DNA of 9,063 bases from an uncultured Eubacteriales bacterium (GTDB taxonomy: Bacteria > Bacillota > Clostridia > Oscillospirales > Butyricicoccaceae), in contig CAJUGU010000139.1 of assembly GCA_910586105.1 (NCBI GenBank), positions 1-9,063 on the forward strand, in the 5' to 3' direction. The position numbers were made by a program, and so were the translations under genes. Shown here piece after piece: positions 1 through 5,343 of the stretch. The first letter of the stretch is position 1. The number at the start of each line of letters is the position of its first letter. The notes under the pieces are model-generated. The model made no database searches, was not told the DNA's origin, and saw only the letters and a program-made list of their open reading frames with translations.

Positions 1-82
1 TTGCTTCCATAATATCCGCTGTACTGGTGAAATTTTGGCTTGCAACGTATTCTTTCAATAAATTCTGTGGCGCTGACTGCAT
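1..82 (-). CDS. IS256-family transposase, N-terminal fragment (runs off left edge)
   Basis: Reading the minus strand from an ATG at 82 gives 27 codons to the window edge, ending in EYVASQNFTSTADIMEA. From memory this matches the N-terminal region of IS256-family (mutator-type) transposases of Firmicutes, which carry out cut-and-paste or circle-forming transposition. An AAGGAG ribosome site lies 10 nt upstream (about 93-98), which supports this start. The longer plus-strand frame that runs through 40-177 is therefore antisense noise before the IS630 homology begins. Catalytic DDE residues would lie outside the window. The family call rests on a short segment, and completeness cannot be judged. 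Confidence 0.68.
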   Translation of the reverse strand, partial: MQSAPQNLLKEYVASQNFTSTADIMEA

Positions 83-178
83 GGTTTTTCGGCTCCTTCT
101 CGTATTGGTTCTTATTCCAATTCTTGACTCTGTCGTGCTTTTCCATACTGTCTAATCTTGTCGTTTACACAGAATTTT
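83..178 (-). mobile_element. 5' end of the IS256-family element (untranslated end with probable terminal repeat)
   Basis: This is the leader of the element between its transposase start and the junction with the IS630 remnant. On the plus strand it ends in GTTTACACAGAATTTT at about 163-178, which resembles the subterminal sequence often seen in IS256-family ends. IS630 homology starts immediately after, at about 179. The exact outer end, and the 8-9-bp target duplication expected for this family, cannot be confirmed because the other end lies outside the window. Confidence 0.5.
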
Positions 179-525
179 CAGCGGTCTCTTTTAAAGAATA
201 CCTGGAAACCGTCCTCCTACCGTCGCTTCATGAGGGTGACTATGTCATTATGGACAATCTCAGAACGCATCATTGCAATTTTATAGGCGAACTGATTCGG
301 GCAAAAGGTGCAATACCTCTATATCTGCCGCCGTATAGCCCAGATCTGAATCCCATTGAGAAGATGTGGGCAAAGATGAAATCCATCCTGTGTAAATGGC
401 GTATTCGCATCAAGGATAAGCTGATTCCCGCGATTCTTCAGGCTCTTAACCTGGTTACTTCATCTGATTGTCAAGGTTGGTTTACCTGCGCCGGATACCG
501 AATACCTTTTCACCGATTGCTCTAA
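179..525 (+). pseudogene. IS630-family transposase, 5'-truncated C-terminal DDE domain
   Basis: The frame carries the C-terminal half of the DDE_3/IS630-type catalytic domain. The second catalytic Asp is in VIMDNLRTHH, and the Glu is in YSPDLNPIEKMWAKMK. Exactly 34 residues separate them, the D34E spacing typical of IS630 transposases (Tc1/mariner superfamily). The domain closes with the usual aromatic-rich end (WFTCAGY). The first catalytic Asp and the whole DNA-binding N-terminus are missing, because homology stops where the IS256-like end begins near 178. A single frame without internal stops suggests recent truncation. The stop codon is at 523-525. IS630 elements insert at TA; TA dinucleotides at 524-529 mark the likely right boundary against the repA sequence. 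The fragment cannot be active. Confidence 0.85.
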
Positions 526-1018
526 TATAACTTGGTGCGACTTTTCCGCACTCTGGGCTGCCGCTTTTCCGCAGTCTTGGCCACTGAAAAGCTGCGGCCT
601 GGGGGAAGGCTCCGGCGCGGGTTCTGGCGGCGGGAGAGGGACGGCGCGGGTGGTGAACCGCTTGACATAGATTTTTGTGGGGCGGCCCTGCCCCCTGCCG
701 GACACGTTCAATCAGGCCAAAACCATTTTTTCCGTTGTCCAGCTCCACCAGCATCCTTGTGGCCTTGTCGTGGCCGCAGTTCAGGTCCTCCTGTATCTCG
801 TCCAGCGTGTAGCAGAAATAAACACACCCCTGTTCATCGTACCAGCCATTCTTGGCCGGCAGGCTCATGCGGTTCAGCAGCAGGCCATACAACAGCTTGG
901 CGCCCATGGGCAGGCGTTTGAACCGCTCCCCGGTGACAAGCTGGCGGGGAATACGGTAGAAAGAAAACTGATTGCTCTCGTCTCCGTAGTAATAGTCAGA
1001 GAATGTCTCTGCGGCCAT
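526..1018 (-). pseudogene. repA: ICE replication initiator (RepA_N type), truncated and frameshifted
   Basis: The start ATG at 1016-1018 has a strong ribosome site (AAAGGAGGG, 7 nt upstream). The N-terminus reads MAAETFSDYYYGDESNQF, followed by FYRIPRQLV and a DIQ/EDLNCG-type winged-helix region. This matches the N-terminal domain of the RepA_N-like replication initiators on clostridial conjugative elements, which start replication of the excised circle. Near 691-695 a run of five C (plus strand) shifts the frame: the expected continuation GRPTKIYVKRF appears in another frame. A second shift further down is possible, since SGSPECGKVAPSYI reads like this family in the original frame. The gene is cut at about 526-530 by the IS630 remnant, so the C-terminal part is absent. 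Inactive. Confidence 0.8.
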
Positions 1019-1044
1019 GTTCCGGCCCTCCTTTCCTGGCAATA

Positions 1045-1073
1045 AAAAAGGCGCTCCTTTCGGAACGCCTTTC
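1045..1073 (-). terminator. Rho-independent terminator or attenuator in the repA leader
   Basis: The stem GGCG-C-TCC / GGA-A-CGCC (1051-1058 with 1063-1070, one C-A mismatch) has a TTTC loop, is extended by A-T pairs, and is followed on the minus strand by a run of six T. It sits just upstream of the repA ribosome site. It may end transcripts coming from the VirB4 side, or act as an attenuator in the repA leader. Confidence 0.6.
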
Positions 1074-1163
1074 ATTTGGGCTTTCGCCCATATTTTCCTT
1101 TTTTCAATACTATTTTCAATTTTGTTTCCGCCAATGCTGGGAAACGTACCAATCAACACCGAA

Positions 1164-1298
1164 TTAGAGGGTATCTGTATAGACAGCCATATTGCGGAAC
1201 ACTATAAACGAATTTTCCTGGCCGCCATACGTCACCATCCCCTGTTCTCTGATTTTTTCCACTAAAACCGTTCTCTTTTCGCTATCATTTTTTATCAT
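1164..1298 (-). CDS. Small ORF of unknown function overlapping the virB4 stub stop
   Basis: This 44-codon frame starts at ATG 1298-1296 and shares ATGA with the stop of the truncated virB4 frame, so it could be translated by coupling. The product begins MIKNDSEKRTVLVEKIREQG and ends RNMAVYTDTL. It is mostly charged, with no membrane segment and no motif I recognise. No independent ribosome site is visible. The segment lies between the break point of virB4 and the repA leader, where the intact element would have most of its other genes. It may be the 3' remnant of another gene brought here by deletion, or chance coding. Confidence 0.25.
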   Translation of the reverse strand: MIKNDSEKRTVLVEKIREQGMVTYGGQENSFIVFRNMAVYTDTL

Positions 1299-1483
1299 AA
1301 AACCGTTTTGTTCGGTATCGCATAGTTGATATCCGAGAAGCGGATGGTCTTGGAGAATTTGCTCCCGAACTGAAAAATCCCATCCGGCCAGAGGCGGCGG
1401 ATGGGGATGGCGTCCTGCACGGACTTGGGAAGGACAAAGCCCTCCCGATCCTGCTTCAGCGCATTTTGTAAGGTTTTAATCAA
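1295..1483 (-). pseudogene. VirB4-like conjugation ATPase, N-terminal stub
   Basis: The frame starts at a TTG (1481-1483) with AAAGGAGG 9 nt upstream and overlaps the end of the prgI frame by 8 nt, the usual coupling of these two genes in clostridial ICEs. The residues KTLQNALKQDREGFVLPKSVQD, then IPIRRLWPDGIFQ and KFSKTIRFSDINYAI, match from memory the N-terminus of VirB4/TraE-type type IV secretion ATPases. Those proteins are normally 750-850 residues; here homology ends at about residue 55 (near 1317) and the frame stops eight codons later. Walker A and B are gone, so the stub is non-functional. The sequence was probably lost by deletion between here and repA. Confidence 0.72.
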
Positions 1484-1942
1484 GCCGTAAAGCCTCCTTT
1501 ACTGTGGAATGCTCCATCGCCTGGGCATACAGATTTTCCGCCCGGAACACCAGCTTTCTGGGGTACAGCAGCTCCGAGCGGATGACGGCGAGGAGAAATT
1601 TCTCAAAGGTCATGCCGTTGTAAGTGAAAAAGCCACAGAGGGCGAAGGGGAACGCTGCCAGGACGCAGATCCAGCCGATCTCCTCGCTGCCCTCGTCGGA
1701 AGAAATTCCGTTCTGCTCCGTCCCCGCCTGCGGCGAGGACTGCGCCCACTCCATTCCTTCCTCCTCTCCCCACAAAATCTGCCGATTTTGCGGGGGCCCA
1801 AACTGCGCAGGCCGAAGTACAACCCCACCGCCACCAGAACGGCCAGCAGGGCGAACAGGAACTGCCACAGGGACAGCCCGAAGAACAGGCTCTGCTGATA
1901 GTCCCGGACTTCTTTGTTGATGCGGACTTCTATGGGTATCAC
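1476..1942 (-). pseudogene. PrgI-family conjugal transfer membrane protein, split by a 107-bp insertion
   Basis: The first half (from about 1933) reads PIEVRINKEVRDYQQSLFFG and then the hydrophobic segment LWQFLFALLAVLVAVGLYFG. The second half, in another frame, reads SEEIGWICVLAAFPFALCGFF, then TYNGMTFEKFLLAVIRSELLYPRKLVF, and ends at the stop 1476-1478. Together these are a complete PrgI-like protein, a small two-helix membrane part of the type IV conjugation channel encoded just before VirB4. Removing 107 bp between the two GCCC copies (1689-1692 and 1796-1799) rejoins the frame precisely as LRSLGSEEIGW, about 119 residues. As it stands, translation of the first half runs out of frame to a stop at 1610. 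The start is also odd: an ideal SD-like AAGGAAGGTGAT precedes an ATA at 1931-1933, with GTG at 1940-1942 lying inside that SD. Confidence 0.82.
1693..1799. mobile_element. 107-bp hairpin-rich insertion inside prgI (MITE-like)
   Basis: The segment is flanked by direct repeats GCCC (1689-1692, 1796-1799), and its precise removal restores prgI. It contains three potential hairpins in a row. The first is CGGAA/TTCCG with a GAAA loop (1697-1710). The second is GTCC-C-CGCC/GGCG-A-GGAC with a TGC loop (1720-1740). The third is CCCC-A-CAAAATC/GATTTTG-C-GGGG with a TGCC loop (1768-1795); its last base touches the right repeat. There are no obvious terminal inverted repeats joining the two ends and no recognised coding content. 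It may be a miniature non-autonomous element or a structured repeat; its family is unknown to me. Confidence 0.6.
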
Positions 1943-1969
1943 CTTCCTTATTTGAGTTAATAGCGCAAG

Positions 1970-1998
1970 TTGATTCTTACAGTTGCTCGTGTTATAAT
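1970..1998 (+). promoter_or_regulatory. Sigma-A-type promoter of the acetyltransferase gene
   Basis: TTGATT (1970-1975) and TATAAT (1993-1998) are separated by 17 nt, close to the consensus. The start codon of the acetyltransferase is 35 nt past the -10 box, with GGAGA ahead of it. The promoter lies between the divergent prgI and acetyltransferase genes. Confidence 0.75.
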
Positions 1999-2032
1999 CA
2001 GACTATCTCAATAAACTTTGCGGAGAAATGCC

Positions 2033-2482
2033 ATGAAAATATATGAAGTAAGTGATCGGACCCCAGCTCTGATCCAGCAGTTGCTGGAGGTCTGGGATTC
2101 TGCTGTAAAAGCAACACATCTATTCCTGTCAGACGATGAAATTACCAACATTAAAAAATATGTCCCGCAGGCAATCAGGGATATTCCGCATTTGGTCATT
2201 GCCGAAGATGAAGATAAACTTCCTGCTGCATTCATGGGCGTCGATGAGGAAAAACTTGAAATGCTTTTTGTTTCCAATATGCAACGGGGTTTGGGGATTG
2301 GAAAAAGGCTGATTCAGCATGGTACAGCGGCTTATTCTATCAGCGAAGTTGCTGTGAATGAACAAAATCCGCTTGCCAAAGGATTTTATGAACATATGGG
2401 ATTTCAAGTCTATAAGAGAACCGATTTTGATGAACAGGGCGCTCCTTATCCCCTTCTGTACATGAAGAGAGTCCCACAATAA
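2033..2482 (+). CDS. GNAT-family N-acetyltransferase
   Basis: This 149-residue protein has the size and layout of a single-domain GNAT enzyme, which moves the acetyl group of acetyl-CoA to an amine. The acetyl-CoA-binding motif A, QRGLGIGK (residues 84-91), follows strand EKLEMLFV. The C-terminal part has VNEQNPLAKGFYEHMGFQ, the usual helix and strand before the last sheet. The chosen ATG at 2033 (MKIYEVSDRT) has GGAGA 7 nt upstream; the in-frame ATG at 2018 has no ribosome site. The substrate is not evident. The gene is on the opposite strand to the surrounding conjugation genes, is more AT-rich than them, and has its own promoter, so it looks like cargo of the element. It appears intact. 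Confidence 0.88.
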   Translation: MKIYEVSDRTPALIQQLLEVWDSAVKATHLFLSDDEITNIKKYVPQAIRDIPHLVIAEDEDKLPAAFMGVDEEKLEMLFVSNMQRGLGIGKRLIQHGTAAYSISEVAVNEQNPLAKGFYEHMGFQVYKRTDFDEQGAPYPLLYMKRVPQ

Positions 2483-2520
2483 TTGATTTTTGAAAAGCCA
2501 GTTAATCGGCAGACAGACCG

Positions 2521-2549
2521 TTGCAAAGCGTGCTTGCCTATGGTAAGAT
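2521..2549 (+). promoter_or_regulatory. Candidate promoter for the small membrane protein gene
   Basis: TTGCAA (2521-2526) and TAAGAT (2544-2549) are spaced by 17 nt. They lie 30 nt upstream of the ATG at 2580, whose ribosome site AAAGGGGAGG sits at about 2562-2571. This is pattern evidence only. Confidence 0.45.
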
Positions 2550-2579
2550 GCCACAAACCAGAAAGGGGAGGCTGTGGCA

Positions 2580-2914
2580 ATGATGATTATGATTTTAGGT
2601 GTAGGGCTGTTTCTGCTGCCATCCTGTTCCGTCTGGCATTGAAGCTTCGGTTGGGCATCCCCATGCTCTACGCAGTCCTGATGCTCACCGCGTTCCACGG
2701 CTGGTATCAGGCCCACACGGCCCTGGCGGACGGCATCTTTTTCGCCCTGGTCGGCCTCGCCGCCCTGTCCTGGGTGGTGACGCTGCTCCGCCGCCTCTGG
2801 GATCTGCTGGAGGACTGGCGGGAGGAGCGGGCGATGGCGGAGCTGCTGGCCTACCGCGTCCGGCAGGCCAGGGCCGCCGGCGAGTACGACATCGACACCG
2901 AGGGCCTCTGGTGA
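2580..2914 (+). pseudogene. Small membrane protein of the conjugative element, frameshifted
   Basis: An ATG at 2580 with AAAGGGGAGG 8 nt upstream begins MMIMILGVGLFLLP, a hydrophobic start that hits a stop after 20 codons. The following frame, open to the TGA at 2912-2914, continues AILFRLALKLRLGIPMLYAV and then a second hydrophobic stretch (DGIFFALVGLAALSWVVTLL), an acidic/basic tail (EDWREERAMAELLAYRVRQAR) and TEGLW. Joining both frames near 2620 (loss of 1 or 4 nt) gives a roughly 110-residue protein with about three membrane segments. It resembles uncharacterised small proteins I recall from gut-clostridial conjugative elements; the role is unknown. It ends 3 nt from the oppositely directed VirB6 fragment. 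Confidence 0.6.
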
Positions 2915-2917
2915 CTG

Positions 2918-3375
2918 TTACCCCAGCCCCATCAGCTCCCGGATCAGCCTATCGCTCATTTTGATGCAGCCCACCAAGACAAGCATATTGAAGATCACCT
3001 CGCCTACATAGTTCCACACGATGGTCGCCGCCGCCAGGGTATCGTCCTCAATGGCGGGCGGCGCGGATGCGAAGGCCGAGAAGATCACATAGGTCAAAAC
3101 GATCACACAGCCCTCCAGGCAGATGGCGGCATAGCTTTTCAAAAAGGCGATGCCAATGCTGCTGGAGGGCTGTCCCGCAAAGCTGGACATGGGGATGGGC
3201 GCGATTGCAGTTGCCATGTACAGCTTGAAAAAGCGGCTGTAAACCGTCAAGATCATCACCAGGGACAGCACCCAGATAAACAGCGATCCCAACAGGGTGA
3301 TAGCCCACAGGGACATGCTCTCCAGAAAGCCCACGTCCTCAATGACAGAGACCATCTCGCTGGGCAGTGTGGTGG
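2918..3375 (-). pseudogene. VirB6/TrbL-like conjugation channel protein, C-terminal fragment
   Basis: The part of the chimeric frame from about residue 149 onward reads LPSEMVSVIEDVGF, then WAITLLGSLFIWVLSLVMIL, FKLYMATAIAPIPMSSFAGQ, FLKSYAAICLEGCVIVLTYV and NYVGEVIFNMLVLVGCIKMSD. This is the membrane half of the polytopic VirB6/TrbL family of type IV secretion systems in clostridial ICEs, with about four hydrophobic segments. Intact family members are roughly 280-300 residues; the N-terminal half is lost at the junction near 3375. In related elements virB6 lies upstream of prgI and virB4 on the same strand, as seen here. Confidence 0.75.
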
Positions 3376-3820
3376 CGGTCAGGCTGTTCGGGCTCATGCC
3401 AAACAGTGCAATACGCTCCGACCGGATCAGCAGATCAACAACGCGGTCAACCGTATGCGGAGCCGTCAGGCCGGCGGTGTCCATCAGGCTTTCCATTTGC
3501 AGGCTGCACATCATATTGATGATATCCTTCGTCGAGCTGCCCGCACGGAACGGGATGTTCGGGTCGACGTCGGAATAATGGGGCTCCTGATAGTGCTGTT
3601 CGCTCGCGAACACCTTTGCAAAATCCTTCCAGCCCGCGAATCCCAGCGTCTTCGCGAACCGCACCAGCGCCGACTTGGACGTATACGTTTCTTCGGCGAT
3701 CTGTTGGCTCGTAAATTCGCATAAACGGCTTTTTTCTGCAACACGAATTCGCCGATCGCCCGTTTGGAGCCGCCCCCCCCCGCCAAGGGTCCGTTCTTCG
3801 ACCCGCTGCGCCAGCGTCAT
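2918..3820 (-). CDS. Chimeric ORF: RpiR-type regulator N-terminus fused in frame to VirB6/TrbL C-terminus
   Basis: This is an open frame of 300 codons from ATG 3820 (GAGGTGGGA ribosome-site-like sequence 4-5 nt before it). Residues 1 to about 147 are a MurR/RpiR-type repressor. They include the helix-turn-helix FTSQQIAEETYTSKSALVRF, then AKTLGFAGWKDFAKVF, and the start of the sugar-phosphate-binding SIS domain (ERIALFGMSPNS). From about residue 150 the protein becomes the C-terminal membrane half of VirB6/TrbL. Most of the SIS domain is missing, so sugar sensing is unlikely; DNA binding could survive. Residues of roughly 16-30 are out of frame against the family: KRAIGEFVLQK is found in another frame between a C9 run (3773-3781) and a T6 run (3730-3735), so two compensating indels are likely (real or sequencing error). 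It is divergent from the MATE gene. Whether a protein is made is unknown. Confidence 0.75.
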   Translation of the reverse strand: MTLAQRVEERTLGGGGRLQTGDRRIRVAEKSRLCEFTSQQIAEETYTSKSALVRFAKTLGFAGWKDFAKVFASEQHYQEPHYSDVDPNIPFRAGSSTKDIINMMCSLQMESLMDTAGLTAPHTVDRVVDLLIRSERIALFGMSPNSLTATTLPSEMVSVIEDVGFLESMSLWAITLLGSLFIWVLSLVMILTVYSRFFKLYMATAIAPIPMSSFAGQPSSSIGIAFLKSYAAICLEGCVIVLTYVIFSAFASAPPAIEDDTLAAATIVWNYVGEVIFNMLVLVGCIKMSDRLIRELMGLG

Positions 3821-3855
3821 AAATCCCACCTCGCTTTTTGTTCTCCCTTTTATTG

Positions 3856-3926
3856 GAAGGTAAATGGGGACGGATGTCCAATGCCTTCCGTGAATGGCGC
3901 GCCATGCAAAGCAGGCATGGTATGCC
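3856..3926. promoter_or_regulatory. Dyad-rich regulator/MATE intergenic region, possible operators
   Basis: The divergent gap holds three dyads. One is an imperfect inverted repeat GGAAGG-n-ATGG (from about 3856) against CCAAT-GCCTTCC (to about 3889). The second is the 12-bp palindrome ATGGCGCGCCAT (3894-3905). The third is GGCAT-GGT-ATGCC (3914-3926). Regulators of this kind often bind dyads next to their own gene, so these are candidate operators for the RpiR-type DNA-binding domain, but no binding evidence exists. Confidence 0.35.
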
Positions 3927-3941
3927 ATTCCAAACAGGTAT

Positions 3942-3970
3942 TTTACATCCCTGCGGTTTTTCGTTACAAT
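3942..3970 (+). promoter_or_regulatory. Promoter of the MATE transporter gene
   Basis: TTTACA (3942-3947) and TACAAT (3965-3970) are spaced by 17 nt, each one base from consensus. The -10 box lies 28 nt upstream of the start codon at 3999, with AAAGGGGG in between. The candidate operators lie directly upstream. Confidence 0.7.
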
Positions 3971-3998
3971 AGACGCATCGCGAAAGGGGGCGGGCCTT

Positions 3999-5339
3999 AT
4001 GCAAAACAACGGCGGGCCGTTTTCCGACAGGGCGCTGCGGGATATGATCGCGCCGCTTTTGCTCGAGCAGCTTCTGATGATGCTGGTCGGCATCGCGGAT
4101 ACGTTCGTGATCAGCAGCGCCGGGGAAGCGGCGGTCTCCGGCGTTTCGCTGGTCAACCAATTCAATACCATCTTTATTTATTTGTTCACCGCGCTTTCCT
4201 CCGGCGGCGCGGTCATCATCAGCCAATACATCGGCAGCCGGAAATATGACAGCGCCGGAAGATCCGCCAGCCAGCTGCCGCTGTTCTCCACCGTATTCTC
4301 CGCGATCGTTTCCGTCCTGGTGCCGCGGGGAAATGCGCCTATGCTGCGGCTGCTGTTTGGGCGGGTCGAAGACGACGTGATGCAGGCGTGCGTCACCTAT
4401 CTGCGGATCTCCGCGTATTCCTTCCCGGCGCTTGCGGTTTACAATTCCGGCGCGGCAGTCTGCCGCAGCCTTGGGCAGACCGACCGGACGATGTACATTT
4501 CGGCGCTGGCCAACCTTGTCAACGTGGCCGGCAACCTGATCGGCGTATACGTCCTGAATGCCGGTGTGGCAGGCATCGCCTACCCTTCCCTGCTTGCAAG
4601 GCTGTTTTCCGCCGCCGCAGTCACGCTGCTATGCCTCCGGAAAGAAAACCCGGTCGCATACCGCGCCCGCTGGGTTTTCTGCCGCGACAGGGATCTGCTG
4701 CAGCGGATCCTGAAAATTGCCGTTCCAAATGGCGTGGAAAACGGGATCTTCCAGCTGGTAAAGGTCGCGCTGACCAGCATCACCGCATTGTTTGGGACCT
4801 ATCAGATCGCCGCCAACAGCGTTGCACAAAGCATCTGGTCGCTGGCGGCGCTGGCCGGGGTTGCGGGGCCGGTTTTTATTACCGTGATCGGACAGTGTAT
4901 GGGCAGCCATGACGCCGAAGCGGCCGACCGCTATTTTAAGCGGCTGCTGCACATTACATTCCGGCTCTCGGCCGCGTGGAATCTGGCGGCGTTCCTGCTG
5001 ACGCTGGTACTCCCGCGGTTCTATGCGCTCACACTCGAAACAAAGCAGCTCGTTATCCGGCTGGTTTTGCTGCATAATCTGTTTAACGCCGCAGCATTCC
5101 CGCTTTCCGGCGCGCTCAGCAATGGATTACGGGCGGCAGGCGATGTGAAATTTACGATGTACGTTTCTCTCGCGTCCACGATCTGCGGAAGGCTGCTGCT
5201 CTCCTATTTGCTGGGGATCCGGCTGTCAATGGGCGTGATGGGCGTTGCCGCTGCGATGATCTGCGACTGGAGCATCCGCGCGGCGATCTTCTATCGTCGA
5301 TGGAAGCCCGGCAAGTGGAAGGACTTTCAGATCATATAA
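3999..5339 (+). CDS. MATE-family multidrug/organic cation efflux transporter
   Basis: This is a 446-residue, strongly hydrophobic protein with about twelve membrane segments in two homologous halves, the usual size for the MATE (MatE) family. These cytoplasmic-membrane antiporters expel cationic drugs or metabolites in exchange for Na+ or H+. Typical features are the N-terminal PLLLEQLLMMLVGIADTFVI and the region SLVNQFNTIFIYLFTALSSGG-AVIISQYIG in the first half, with IAVPNGVENGIFQLVKVAL and IAANSVAQSIWSLAAL opening the second. The ATG at 3999 follows AAAGGGGG by 8-9 nt; upstream in-frame codons lack a ribosome site and overlap the promoter. It stops 4 nt before the convergent kinase gene. 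It appears intact; the substrate cannot be deduced. Confidence 0.92.
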   Translation: MQNNGGPFSDRALRDMIAPLLLEQLLMMLVGIADTFVISSAGEAAVSGVSLVNQFNTIFIYLFTALSSGGAVIISQYIGSRKYDSAGRSASQLPLFSTVFSAIVSVLVPRGNAPMLRLLFGRVEDDVMQACVTYLRISAYSFPALAVYNSGAAVCRSLGQTDRTMYISALANLVNVAGNLIGVYVLNAGVAGIAYPSLLARLFSAAAVTLLCLRKENPVAYRARWVFCRDRDLLQRILKIAVPNGVENGIFQLVKVALTSITALFGTYQIAANSVAQSIWSLAALAGVAGPVFITVIGQCMGSHDAEAADRYFKRLLHITFRLSAAWNLAAFLLTLVLPRFYALTLETKQLVIRLVLLHNLFNAAAFPLSGALSNGLRAAGDVKFTMYVSLASTICGRLLLSYLLGIRLSMGVMGVAAAMICDWSIRAAIFYRRWKPGKWKDFQII

Positions 5340-5343
5340 CATC

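Noticed and set aside
40..177. N-terminal extension of the IS630 frame on the plus strand
   Set aside because: Family similarity starts only near 179; the minus strand of this stretch encodes the IS256-type N-terminus with a ribosome site.
1624..1800. Plus-strand Cys-rich peptide (CSVPACGEDC ... CRFCGG) across the 107-bp insert, looking like a zinc ribbon
   Set aside because: It is antisense to prgI, has no ribosome site, and its cysteines come from the GC-rich hairpins; chance is the simpler reading.
3447..4226. 259-residue minus-strand frame across the regulator, the intergenic gap and the MATE start
   Set aside because: It crosses promoters and two real genes, and its residues are out-of-frame readings of the regulator.
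4388..4912. 174-residue plus-strand frame inside the MATE gene
   Set aside because: It is a frame shadow of a long, well-supported gene in GC-rich sequence.
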